A DNA stretch of 13,557 nt from positions 1-13,557 of the forward strand of contig CABUDZ010000057.1 in the NCBI GenBank assembly GCA_902490445.1, written 5' to 3'. Each line of letters starts with the position of its first letter. Positions within the stretch are counted from its first letter, which is position 1. Of this stretch, positions 5,045-12,441 are shown in pieces. A model generated the notes under the pieces. That model was not told where the DNA came from. It saw only the letters and a list, made by a program, of their open reading frames with translations, and made no database searches. The translations under genes and the position numbers were made by a program. The DNA comes from an uncultured Collinsella sp. (lineage in GTDB: Bacteria; Actinomycetota; Coriobacteriia; Coriobacteriales; Coriobacteriaceae).

Positions 5045-6379
5045 TTAGTCCTCCATGCCGAGGTCGATTGTCGTGCCCTCGAACACCTTGTTGACAGTAC
5101 GGACGGCGCACATCTTGCCGCACATGGTGCAGGTTCCCTCAGTGGCGGCGGGGGATTCCTCGTAGCGCTTCTTGCCGGTGACCGGGTCGAGCGCGCACTT
5201 CCACATCTCTTCCCAGTCGAGCTTGCGGCGTGCCTGGCCCATCTTGTCGTCCATGTCGCGGGCGTGGGGCACCTTTTTGGCGATGTCGGCGGCGTGTGCG
5301 GCGATCTTGGTGGCCATGAGGCCATCGAGCACGTCCTGGGCGTTGGGCAGGCACAGGTGCTCGGCCGGCGTCACGTAGCACAGGAAGTCGGCGCCGGAGC
5401 TGGCGGAGATGGCGCCACCGATGGCGGCGGTGATGTGGTCGTAACCCACGCCGATATCGGTCACCAGCGGCCCGAGCACATAGAACGGGGCGTTGTGGCA
5501 CAGGCGCTTCTGCAGTTTCATGTTGGCGGCGATCTCGTCGAGCGCCATGTGACCCGGGCCCTCGACCATGACCTGGACGCCGGCGGCCCAGGCGCGCTTG
5601 CACAGCTTGCCCAGCTCGATCATCTCGGCGGTCTCGGTTGCGTCGTTGGAGTCGTAGAGGCAGCCCGGGCGGCAGGAGTCGCCAAGCGAAATCGTCACGT
5701 CGTACTCGTGGCAGATCTCGAGCACCTCGTCGTAGAACTCGTAGAAGGGGTTCTCATTGCCGGTGACCTCCATCCAGCCAAACAGCAGCGAGCCGCCGCG
5801 GCTGACGATGTTCATGAGGCGGCCGGTCTCCTTAAAGGTCTTGATGACCGACTTGTTGATGCCGCAGTGGATGGTCATGAAGTCCACGCCGTCCTCGGCG
5901 TGCGCGCGAACGACCTCGAGCAGGTCGTCCTTGGTGAGCTTGACCAGCGGCTTTTCCATGTAGCCGATGGCGTCGTACATGGGGACGGTGCCTACCATAA
6001 GCGGCGTCTCGTCGATGAGCTGCTGGCGGAACTGGCGCGTCTTGCCCGAGTTGGAGAGGTCCATGATGGCGTCGGCGCCAAAGTCCTCGGCAATCTTGAC
6101 CTTCTTCCATTCCTCGGCGGCATCGGCCTTGTCGCCCGAGATGCCCAAGTTCACGTTGACCTTGGTGGACAGGCCCTCGCCGACACCAAAGGCGCGCATC
6201 CCCTTTTTGATATGCACGATGTTGGCGGGAATGGCGATGCGGCCGTCTGCCACGCGCTCGCGGATGTACTCGGGGTCGCGATGTTCGCGCTCGGCGACCT
6301 CTTTCATCTGAGGTGTGATCTGCCCAGCGCGGGCGAAGTCGATTTGCGTGACGAGCTTGGGCTCGGTCTGTGTGCTCAT
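5045..6379 (-). CDS. thiC: Phosphomethylpyrimidine synthase ThiC (444 aa)
   Basis: Non-canonical radical SAM enzyme that rearranges 5-aminoimidazole ribotide into HMP phosphate, the first committed step of the pyrimidine branch. Family blocks are clear: M-D-L-S-N-S-G at 106-112, H-C-G-I at 171-174, S-R-G-G-S at 193-197, S-L-G-D-S-C-R-P-G at 231-239, V-E-G-P-G-H at 272-277, G-P-L-V-T-D-I-G-V-G-Y-D-H at 303-315, and Y-V-T-P-A-E-H-L-C at 335-343. The C-terminal iron-sulfur motif is C417-x2-C420-x3-C424, one residue shorter than the proteobacterial C-x2-C-x4-C, as in several anaerobes. The protein lacks the long N-terminal domain of the proteobacterial and plant forms. An in-frame ATG at 6403 lies inside the riboswitch; the ATG at 6379 has AGGGAG eight bases upstream and is the likely start. 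It is regulated by the TPP riboswitch. Confidence 0.97.
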   Translation of the reverse strand: MSTQTEPKLVTQIDFARAGQITPQMKEVAEREHRDPEYIRERVADGRIAIPANIVHIKKGMRAFGVGEGLSTKVNVNLGISGDKADAAEEWKKVKIAEDFGADAIMDLSNSGKTRQFRQQLIDETPLMVGTVPMYDAIGYMEKPLVKLTKDDLLEVVRAHAEDGVDFMTIHCGINKSVIKTFKETGRLMNIVSRGGSLLFGWMEVTGNENPFYEFYDEVLEICHEYDVTISLGDSCRPGCLYDSNDATETAEMIELGKLCKRAWAAGVQVMVEGPGHMALDEIAANMKLQKRLCHNAPFYVLGPLVTDIGVGYDHITAAIGGAISASSGADFLCYVTPAEHLCLPNAQDVLDGLMATKIAAHAADIAKKVPHARDMDDKMGQARRKLDWEEMWKCALDPVTGKKRYEESPAATEGTCTMCGKMCAVRTVNKVFEGTTIDLGMED

Positions 6380-6386
6380 TGGCACG

Positions 6387-6482
6387 GCTCCCTTCGTTGG
6401 CATTACCCATATCAGGTTTGCGGGTCAGGGCGGGCGCGCCCAATCTCAGCCTGCCGTCTTGTCCCGCAAGCTCCCCGTTTAT
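6387..6482 (-). promoter_or_regulatory. TPP riboswitch (THI element) controlling thiC
   Basis: Reading the - strand from about 6482 down to 6387 gives the conserved parts in order: GGGGAGC, the P2 arm TTGCGGG (6469-6463), CTGAGA (6449-6444), the P2 return arm CCCGCAA (6424-6418), ACCTGAT (6417-6411), GGGTAATGCC (6408-6399) and GAAGGGA at the 3' end. The P2 arms match over 7 bp. The terminal AGGGAG at 6393-6388 lies eight bases before the thiC ATG, so the 3' end of the aptamer is itself the ribosome binding site. Ligand-induced closing of P1 would hide it directly, which implies translational control. No terminator is seen between aptamer and gene. Confidence 0.95.
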
Positions 6483-6494
6483 GTAATGGGCTCA

Positions 6495-6500
6495 AGTATA
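6495..6500 (-). promoter_or_regulatory. -10 box (TATACT) for thiC
   Basis: TATACT reads on the - strand from 6500 to 6495 and would start transcription near 6488, just before the riboswitch. The -35 region is weak. It lies 11 bases from the divergent -10 box at 6512-6517. Confidence 0.55.
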
Positions 6501-6511
6501 GCTCGAATGGG

Positions 6512-6517
6512 TACGAT
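6512..6517 (+). promoter_or_regulatory. Candidate -10 box for the membrane protein gene
   Basis: TACGAT at 6512-6517 in the context GGGTACGATTGG predicts a start near 6524 and a leader of about 27 bases to the ATG at 6551. No clear -35 is present. It overlaps the promoter region of thiC on the other strand. Confidence 0.4.
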
Positions 6518-6550
6518 TGGCCTAACGAGCGTGCCTGTGAGGAGGCGAAC

Positions 6551-7072
6551 ATGGAAGACAAGCATCTATATCGAGAGACGCAATGGGATGTATCGGCCGA
6601 GGAAAGCCGTGCACACCATGGCCTTGTCGCGATTGGTTTTGCGGTGCTTGCCGTGCTGGTGATTGCCTTTTGTATTTGGACGTTTGGCGGTCGCGGCGGC
6701 GCTGCCTGGGAGTTCGAGGCTGATGATAGCCTACCGATTATGACGGTGAGGAGTACTGGCGGTAATGCCAACACGCTCGCCGTTCCGGGCGATTATTGGT
6801 ACCCGCGCGATGAGTTTGTGCAGTTGCAGCTGAGTGGTGGGTCCATTCCAGGTGAAGAAATCGAACGCGTGACGTTTGACGCGGCGCTCAAAACGCTCAC
6901 GGTGAAGCTCAAAGATCAAAGAGATGTGCCCACGACCATGGATATCGCGCTGACGGAATGGCGCCTGGAGCCCCCGGCGGGTGCCAAGGTGACCGAGGTA
7001 GAGCACGTTAAGGTTACCTACCAAGATGGCTCTACGAGCGAGATCGCCAAAGCCGACGGCTTGGCGGGATAG
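6551..7072 (+). CDS. Single-pass membrane protein of unknown function (173 aa)
   Basis: I do not recognise a family. The N-terminus (1-23) is polar and charged. A hydrophobic segment at about 24-45 (L-V-A-I-G-F-A-V-L-A-V-L-V-I-A-F-C-I-W) is followed by G-G-R-G-G and a mostly polar, acidic region of about 125 residues that looks like beta strands. The most likely topology is a signal anchor with the C-terminal region outside; the net charge around the segment does not settle it. The start is well supported by GAGGAGG at 6539-6545, five bases before the ATG. A long open frame continues upstream to 5264, but that part is antisense to thiC and the riboswitch and is discarded. The gene diverges from thiC and converges on yaaA with 40 bases between stop codons and no clear terminator. 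Confidence 0.8.
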   Translation: MEDKHLYRETQWDVSAEESRAHHGLVAIGFAVLAVLVIAFCIWTFGGRGGAAWEFEADDSLPIMTVRSTGGNANTLAVPGDYWYPRDEFVQLQLSGGSIPGEEIERVTFDAALKTLTVKLKDQRDVPTTMDIALTEWRLEPPAGAKVTEVEHVKVTYQDGSTSEIAKADGLAG

Positions 7073-7112
7073 ACGCCGTGCCTAGTCAGCACACTCAAAA
7101 GTAGCGGTGGTC

Positions 7113-7922
7113 CTACAAGGTCTGTTCGTTCAGGAAGACCAAAGTGTTCTTATTTGAAAGCTCGGGAAAGTGACGATAACCAACGTCAAACGCGGTGAGC
7201 CCGCTTACATCCTCGAGCTTGTTTTCTGCCATCCAGCGCACCATGGAACCACGTGCCTTTTTGCTGGCGGTCGAGCGCTGGATGGGCTTGCCGTTGCGGA
7301 TGCCTTCGCCAAAGAGGCACGTGACGACCGTGGCGTCGCCCGCGAGATGGGGCAGAACGGCTTTGGCGTACTCTACGCTGGCGAGGTTGACGATCGTGGT
7401 GTTTGAGCCTGCCGGGGCGATAGCCCGCGCGAGCTTGTCGCTCCAAAACGCATAGAGGTCTCGGGCATCGTCAACGGCGAGCTTCGCGCCCATCTCCAGC
7501 CGATATGGTTCGACGGCATGAAAGGGGCGAACGCACCCGTAGAGGCCAGAGAGGATCCACAGGTGGCTTTGCAGCCATGCGAGCTGCGCGGAATCCATCA
7601 CCTCGGGCGCCATGCTCTGGTATTGAATGCCGTGGTAGGACATGACGGCAGGGGAGAGGTGACAGGCGAGTGCGGGATTGTCGAGATCGCCGTTTTTCAG
7701 GATGGGCCCGAACTCATGCAGGGTGTTGAGGCAAGGCCCCAGCAGTTTGTCACTCACGTTCCATAGCGCCTGCAGGCTGTCGCTGCCTTCATTCCGCTCG
7801 ATATCTAGCAGTGCGCGGTGGAGGCGAGCCGTCTCGCGCGCAAAGGGTGGAATGCCCAGGACTTCAAAAGCATCTTGGGCCGCGCGCATCTGCTTGGCGG
7901 GCGAAATGATGACCTGCAGCAT
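7113..7922 (-). CDS. yaaA: Peroxide stress protein YaaA (UPF0246/DUF328, 269 aa)
   Basis: YaaA-family protein. In E. coli YaaA limits peroxide damage by lowering intracellular unincorporated iron, and the family has been reported to bind DNA. The N-terminal M-L-Q-V-I-I-S-P-A-K is at 1-10. The central L-S-G-L-Y-G-C-V-R-P with P-Y-R-L-E-M-G-x-K-L is at 124-148, N-L-A-S-V-E-Y at 179-185, K-K-A-R-G-S-M-V-R-W at 221-230 and F-L-N-E at 263-266. Length is close to the usual 255-260 residues. The frame is open upstream, but the ATG at 7922 starts the conserved sequence and has AGGAGAG just upstream. A terminator-like hairpin with a six-T run ends only about five bases before that ribosome binding site, so transcription probably depends on read-through from the aminopeptidase gene or on release of this structure. 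Confidence 0.95.
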   Translation of the reverse strand: MLQVIISPAKQMRAAQDAFEVLGIPPFARETARLHRALLDIERNEGSDSLQALWNVSDKLLGPCLNTLHEFGPILKNGDLDNPALACHLSPAVMSYHGIQYQSMAPEVMDSAQLAWLQSHLWILSGLYGCVRPFHAVEPYRLEMGAKLAVDDARDLYAFWSDKLARAIAPAGSNTTIVNLASVEYAKAVLPHLAGDATVVTCLFGEGIRNGKPIQRSTASKKARGSMVRWMAENKLEDVSGLTAFDVGYRHFPELSNKNTLVFLNEQTL

Positions 7923-7937
7923 GGACTCTCCTCTGCC

Positions 7938-8009
7938 AAAAAAGTTGCGGTGGAATACGGTCTGTTTTGGCCGTTTATGGGCCAGTTTAGTCCGTATTTC
8001 ACCGCAACT
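7938..8009 (-). terminator. Large composite hairpin terminator between the M18 peptidase and yaaA
   Basis: Arms 7943-7960 and 7992-8009 pair over 18 bp with one G-U. On the same axis of symmetry an inner stem TGGCC/GGCCA (7968-7972 with 7980-7984) closes a 7-base loop, with a mixed internal loop between the two stems. On the - strand it is followed by six T (7943-7938). It starts 13 bases after the peptidase stop codon and also occupies almost the whole leader of yaaA. The nested design matches the element at 3926-3992. Confidence 0.85.
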
Positions 8010-8022
8010 GATGAAGGGTTGG

Positions 8023-9420
8023 TTAGGCGCGCTCGAGGAAGGCCTTGTAGCCGCGATAGGCCTCGTAGATGTCGGCCTTGTTAGCGACCTCCCACAGGGC
8101 GTGCATGGACAGGACGGCAACGCCGGAGTCGATGACGTTCATGCCGTACTTGGCCATGATGTAGGCGATGGTGCCGCCGCCGCCCGCGTTGACGCGGCCG
8201 AGCTCGCAGGTCTGGAAGTCCACGCCTGCCTCGTCCATGATGTCGCGGACGAGGGCCACATACTCGGCGTCGGCGTCGTTGGAGCCGCCCTTGCCGCGGC
8301 TGCCCGTGTACTTGTTGAAGCACAGGCCGCGACCCATAAAGGCTGCGTTTTTGGTCTCGAACTTGCCGGCATAGCCTGGGTCGAAGCCGGCGGACACGTC
8401 GGAGGAAAGCATGCGGCTGTGGGCGAGCGCGCGGCGAAGGGCAAGCGGGCTGTCCTCGCCGGCGAGCGTCATGATCTCGGCGACGGTGTTCTCGAAGAAG
8501 CGGCTCGTCATACCGGTGGCACCCACGGAGCCGATCTCCTCCTTGTCGACGATGAGCGTGATGCTCGTGCGCTCAACGTTGGCGACGTCGATCTGGGCAA
8601 GCATGGAGGGGTAAGCGCAGACGCGGTCATCGTGGCCATAGCCCAAAATCATGGAGCGGTCGAGGCCCATGTCGCGGGCGGGACCGGCGGGCACGACTTC
8701 GATCTCGGCGGAGAGGAAGTCCTCCTCCTCGACGTCGTACTGCTCCTTGAGGATGTCCAGGAACATCTGCTTGACGGGCTCCTTGGGGGCGTCCTTGTCG
8801 TCCTCATCGAACTTGACGGGGCGGCCGCCCACGATCACGTCGAGGATCTCGGCGTCGACGGCGTCCTTGGCGGGCTTGGACATCTGCTCGCTCGAGAGGT
8901 GGATCAGCAGGTCGGAGATGGTAAAGACCGGGTCGTCGGCCTTGTCACCGATGTTGATGTCGACGGTGGTGCCGTCCTTTTTGCAGATGACGCCCACAAG
9001 CGCGAGCGGGGAGGCTACCCAGTGGTAGCTCTTGACGCCGCCGTAGTAGTGCGTGTCGAGGTAGGCCATGTCGCCAGCCTCAAAGGCGGGATTCTGCTTG
9101 AGGTCCAGGCGCGGCGAGTCCACGTGGGCGCCCAGGATGTTAAAGCCCTGCTCGAGCGGGGCGGTGCCCAGGTTGACGAGCATGAGGTCCTTGCCGTGAT
9201 TGGCGGCGTACACCTTGTCGCCAGCCTTGAGCGCGCGGCCCTCGGCGATCACGGTCTCCAGATTGACGTAGCCCGCCTCCTCGGCCATCTTGATGCCGGT
9301 CTTGACGCACAGGCGCTCGGTCTTGTTCTCGCTCAAAAATTGCTTATAGCCGCGGCAAAGCTCCTCGAGCTCCTCGATTTGCTGTGGCGTGTACTTTTTC
9401 CATGCGCAGGGACGCTCCAT
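8023..9420 (-). CDS. M18 family aminopeptidase (465 aa)
   Basis: A cytoplasmic two-metal (zinc) aminopeptidase of family M18, related to aspartyl aminopeptidase, releasing N-terminal residues from peptides; the preferred residue is not known. Metal and catalytic residues can be placed: G-A-H-V-D-S-P-R at 97-104 (His99, catalytic Asp101), Y-G-H-D-D-R-V at 261-267 (bridging Asp, 264 or 265), D-K-E-E-I-G-S at 292-298 (Glu294 general base, Glu295 ligand), S-S-D-V-S-A-G at 339-345 (Asp341) and S-M-H at 438-440 (His440). All are present, so the enzyme is probably active. An inserted acidic segment is seen at about 204-235, within the usual dimerisation lobe. The start at 9420 has AAAGGAG at good spacing; the longer frame to 9819 is antisense to polA. 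It diverges from polA. Confidence 0.95.
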   Translation of the reverse strand: MERPCAWKKYTPQQIEELEELCRGYKQFLSENKTERLCVKTGIKMAEEAGYVNLETVIAEGRALKAGDKVYAANHGKDLMLVNLGTAPLEQGFNILGAHVDSPRLDLKQNPAFEAGDMAYLDTHYYGGVKSYHWVASPLALVGVICKKDGTTVDINIGDKADDPVFTISDLLIHLSSEQMSKPAKDAVDAEILDVIVGGRPVKFDEDDKDAPKEPVKQMFLDILKEQYDVEEEDFLSAEIEVVPAGPARDMGLDRSMILGYGHDDRVCAYPSMLAQIDVANVERTSITLIVDKEEIGSVGATGMTSRFFENTVAEIMTLAGEDSPLALRRALAHSRMLSSDVSAGFDPGYAGKFETKNAAFMGRGLCFNKYTGSRGKGGSNDADAEYVALVRDIMDEAGVDFQTCELGRVNAGGGGTIAYIMAKYGMNVIDSGVAVLSMHALWEVANKADIYEAYRGYKAFLERA

Positions 9421-9469
9421 GACGCAGGCTCCTTTCGGATCGATCGTGCTGGTTGATGTACCGTGAGCC

Positions 9470-9475
9470 ATCGTA
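9470..9475 (-). promoter_or_regulatory. Extended -10 promoter of the M18 peptidase
   Basis: The - strand reads TGATACGATGG, so TACGAT (9475-9470) has an extended -10 TGn just upstream. A start near 9463 gives a leader of about 43 bases. No strong -35 is visible, as expected for extended -10 promoters. Confidence 0.55.
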
Positions 9476-9538
9476 TCACGCGCGGGCCCGCGGCGGCAGG
9501 GAAGCCTGTTGTGTGGTGGCCGCAGGGCGGGGAGCGTG

Positions 9539-9544
9539 TAAACT
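9539..9544 (+). promoter_or_regulatory. Candidate -10 box for polA
   Basis: TAAACT at 9539-9544 in the context GTGTAAACTGG predicts a start near 9551, 36 bases before the ATG at 9587. A start there would exclude the in-frame GTG at 9548. The -35 region is not convincing. Confidence 0.4.
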
Positions 9545-9586
9545 GGTGTGAGCAAACCGTGCCCAGCCCAAAGCGAGGTATTCAAT

Positions 9587-12337
9587 ATGTCTGACAAGCG
9601 CCGCACCTTTGCCGTTATCGACGGCAACTCGCTCATGCACCGCGCCTTCCACGCCGTGCCGCCGACCATGAACGCGCCGGACGGTCGTCCCACCAACGCA
9701 ATCTTTGGCTTTTTGAATATGTTCCTCAAGATGATTGACGCCTTTAATCCCGACGGCGTTGTTGTGGCGTTTGACAAGGGCAAGCCGCGTGTGCGCATGG
9801 AGATGCTGCCGCAGTACAAGGCTCAGCGTCCGCCCATGGACCCCGATCTGCACGCACAGTTTCCCATGATTAAGGAGCTGCTCGCCGCGCTCAACGTGCC
9901 GATTCTGCAGTCCGAGGGCTGGGAAGGCGACGATATCCTGGGTACCATGGCTCGCCTGGGTGAGGAGGCCGGCTGCGACATGCTGCTGGTGACCGGCGAC
10001 CGCGACATGTATCAGCTCGTGACCGAGCACGTCAACGTGGTCTCGACTCGCAAGGGCCTGTCCGACGTGGCGATCATGACACCCGAGAGCGTGGATGACC
10101 TGTATCACGGCATTACGCCGGCGCTCGTGCCCGATTTTTACGGCCTGAAGGGCGATACGTCGGACAACATTCCCGGCGTACCGGGCATCGGCCCCAAAAA
10201 GGCGAGCGCGCTCATCGCACAGTACGGCAGCTTGGACGAGGTCATCGCGCATGCTGACGAGGTCAAGGGCAAGATGGGAGAAAACCTGCGTGCGCATATC
10301 GACGATGCCCTGTTGAGCCGCAAGGTCGCAACCATTCGCACCGATGCGCCTGTCGAGCTTGACTTTGACGCGACATCCTTCCCGGCGTTTTCTGCCGACG
10401 AAGTCTCCGCGGCGCTGGGCACACTCGGCATTACGGCCATGCAGAACCGTTTCTTGTCGCTAATCGGTGGCGAGGGTGGGGCTGCGGCCGCTGCCAGCAC
10501 GTTTGAGATTCCCCCCGTTATGCGCGCTGCTGCCGGCGATGCCGAGGCGCTCGCTGCCGCTGCCGACGAAATCGCTCGTGCGATCGAGGCAGGCGAGTGG
10601 ATTGCCGCGGTGGTGGACGACGACAAGGAGGAGGGCGCGCTTTTTGGCCTGACACGCACGCTGTGGCTGGCGACGTCCAAGGGGCTGCTTGCGCTTGAGG
10701 AGAGCGACGGCGGCACCACTGCCGTGGGTGATGGCTTCAACTTCGCCCACGGCGTGATCGCCGGTGTGCTTGCGCGCCTGTTTATGGAGGGCCACGTGGC
10801 GAGCCCGGATATGAAGACGCTGTTGCATGAGCTTTCGCCCGTCGACTCTTCTGAGCCCGAGCTCATGGACCCGCTGTCCGCTGATTCCACGCGTATCTTC
10901 GATACCGTGGTCGCTGCCTATCTGCTGGATTCCGATCGCTCCGAGTTCGATGAGGCATATCTTGCCGATACGTATCTGCAGATGGCGCTGCCTGCGGCGC
11001 GCGGCGCGGAGGGTGCCGGCGAGGACGCTCCGGCGCCTGCCGCCCGTACTGCGGCCCTGACGCTGGCGCTCGTGGCGCCGTTGCGCGAGTTCATGGCCCG
11101 TGAGAATGCCGCCAACGTGTTCGATGGCATCGAGATGCCGCTCGTGCCGGTGCTTGCCAAGATGGAGCGCGCGGGCATGCTTGTGGACCCCGACCGCCTG
11201 CACAGTCTGTCCGAGGGCCTGGCGACCCAGATTGCCGAGGTCGAGCGCAGCATTCGCGACCTGGCCGGCGACGAGACCTTTAACATCGGCAGCCCCATGC
11301 AGCTCTCGCACGTGCTGTTTGATGTTATGGGGCTTCCGACCAAGGGCCTCAAAAAGACCAAGCGCGGCTACTATTCGACCAACGCCAAGGTGTTGAGCGA
11401 CCTTGCCCGCGACCACGAGATCGTGCGCCTGATTTTGGACTGGCGCGAGAAGTCCAAGATTAAGTCGACCTATCTGGACACGCTGGGCCCGCTGCGCCGT
11501 GGTGACGGTCGCGTGCACACCACGTACAACCAGACCATCACCGCAACGGGGCGTCTGTCCTCGAGCGATCCCAACCTGCAGAACATCCCGACGCGCTCGG
11601 AGCTGGGGCGTACCGTCAAGACGGCGTTCTCGGCGGGCGAGGGCAGCGTCTTTTTGGCGGTGGACTACTCGCAGATCGAGCTGCGCCTGCTCGCGCATCT
11701 TTCGGGTGATGAACATCTGGTACGTGCCTTTAACGAGGGCGAGGACTTCCATGCCGAGACGGCCGCGCGCGTATTTGGCGTGCCGGTGTCCGAGGTGACG
11801 CCCGACCTGCGCAGCCGCGCCAAGGCCGTGAACTTTGGCATTGTGTACGGCCAGCAGGCCTATGGCCTGTCGCAGTCGCTGCACATCTCGATGGCCGAGG
11901 CGCGCGACATGATCGATCGCTACTACGAAGCCTACCCGGGCGTGCGCACGTTCCTCGACAACGTGGTGGCACGTGCCAAGCAGACGGGCTATGCCGAGAC
12001 CATGTATGGCCGCAGACGCCATATTCCGGAGCTCAAGGCCAAAAACCCACAGCTCCGCGGCTTTGGTGAGCGCACGGCCATGAACCATCCCATGCAGGGC
12101 ACCGCGGCCGACATCATCAAGATCGCGATGGCCCGCGTAAGCCGCCGCCTGGAAGAAGAAGGCTTTGCCGCCCACATGATCTTGCAGGTACACGACGAAC
12201 TGGACTTTGAGTGCCCCGTCAACGAAGTCGAGCGCCTCACCGCCATGGTCCGCGACGTCATGGAGCACGTAGTAGACCTACGCGTACCCCTCATCGCCGA
12301 AGCCAGCACCGGCATAACCTGGGCCGACGCGAAATAG
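9587..12337 (+). CDS. polA: DNA polymerase I (916 aa)
   Basis: Family A DNA polymerase for Okazaki fragment maturation and repair. Residues 1 to about 295 are the 5'-3' exonuclease/FEN domain: A-V-I-D-G-N at 9-14, E-G-W-E-G-D-D at 110-116, T-G-D-R-D at 136-140, and the helix-hairpin-helix region D-T-S-D-N-I-P-G-V-P-G-I-G-P-K-K at 190-205. Residues about 300-510 correspond to the 3'-5' exonuclease domain but lack recognisable Exo I (D-x-E) and most other metal ligands; only F-D-T at 438-440 resembles Exo III, so proofreading is probably lost, as in Bacillus and mycobacterial homologues. The polymerase domain follows: motif A V-D-Y-S-Q-I-E-L-R at 692-700, motif B from R744 through K746 to Y754 with Phe750 at the sugar-selectivity position, and motif C V-H-D-E at 868-871. 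The ATG at 9587 has GAGGT at 9575-9579. Length is near the 928 residues of E. coli. Confidence 0.98.
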   Translation: MSDKRRTFAVIDGNSLMHRAFHAVPPTMNAPDGRPTNAIFGFLNMFLKMIDAFNPDGVVVAFDKGKPRVRMEMLPQYKAQRPPMDPDLHAQFPMIKELLAALNVPILQSEGWEGDDILGTMARLGEEAGCDMLLVTGDRDMYQLVTEHVNVVSTRKGLSDVAIMTPESVDDLYHGITPALVPDFYGLKGDTSDNIPGVPGIGPKKASALIAQYGSLDEVIAHADEVKGKMGENLRAHIDDALLSRKVATIRTDAPVELDFDATSFPAFSADEVSAALGTLGITAMQNRFLSLIGGEGGAAAAASTFEIPPVMRAAAGDAEALAAAADEIARAIEAGEWIAAVVDDDKEEGALFGLTRTLWLATSKGLLALEESDGGTTAVGDGFNFAHGVIAGVLARLFMEGHVASPDMKTLLHELSPVDSSEPELMDPLSADSTRIFDTVVAAYLLDSDRSEFDEAYLADTYLQMALPAARGAEGAGEDAPAPAARTAALTLALVAPLREFMARENAANVFDGIEMPLVPVLAKMERAGMLVDPDRLHSLSEGLATQIAEVERSIRDLAGDETFNIGSPMQLSHVLFDVMGLPTKGLKKTKRGYYSTNAKVLSDLARDHEIVRLILDWREKSKIKSTYLDTLGPLRRGDGRVHTTYNQTITATGRLSSSDPNLQNIPTRSELGRTVKTAFSAGEGSVFLAVDYSQIELRLLAHLSGDEHLVRAFNEGEDFHAETAARVFGVPVSEVTPDLRSRAKAVNFGIVYGQQAYGLSQSLHISMAEARDMIDRYYEAYPGVRTFLDNVVARAKQTGYAETMYGRRRHIPELKAKNPQLRGFGERTAMNHPMQGTAADIIKIAMARVSRRLEEEGFAAHMILQVHDELDFECPVNEVERLTAMVRDVMEHVVDLRVPLIAEASTGITWADAK

Positions 12338-12364
12338 GGAAGCGCCCACAGTTCCAAAGTAACC

Positions 12365-12408
12365 AAAAACAGAAGGACGCCCCTCATCAACAAGGAGCGT
12401 CCTTCGTT
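12365..12408. terminator. Hairpin after polA, terminator on one or both strands
   Basis: GAAGGACGC at 12372-12380 pairs with GCGTCCTTC at 12397-12405, and a further CCT/AGG pairs inside across one mismatch. On the + strand it is followed only by GTTCAATT, a poor T-run. On the - strand it is followed by TGTTTTTGG (12371-12363), so it may also serve the converging HAD gene. It begins 35 bases after the polA stop codon. Confidence 0.7.
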
Positions 12409-12441
12409 CAATTAAATTCAGCCAAAGTATCTAGGCGCCAA

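Noticed and set aside
6380..6403. Upstream ATG for thiC at 6403
   Set aside because: It lies in the conserved GGGTAATGCC of the riboswitch; the ATG at 6379 has AGGGAG at correct spacing.
5264..6550. Long + frame running into the membrane protein gene
   Set aside because: Antisense to thiC and to the TPP riboswitch; the true start at 6551 has a strong ribosome binding site.
7678..9456. 592-aa open frame on + across yaaA and the M18 peptidase
   Set aside because: Antisense to two well-identified genes; low-complexity Gly/Val/Asp/His composition typical of GC-rich shadow frames; no ribosome binding site.
9548..9586. GTG start for polA at 9548
   Set aside because: It overlaps the probable promoter; the ATG at 9587 has GAGGT upstream and starts the conserved domain.
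10460..12268. 602-aa open frame on - inside polA
   Set aside because: Antisense shadow of polA; Arg/Gly/His-rich translation with no recognisable domain.
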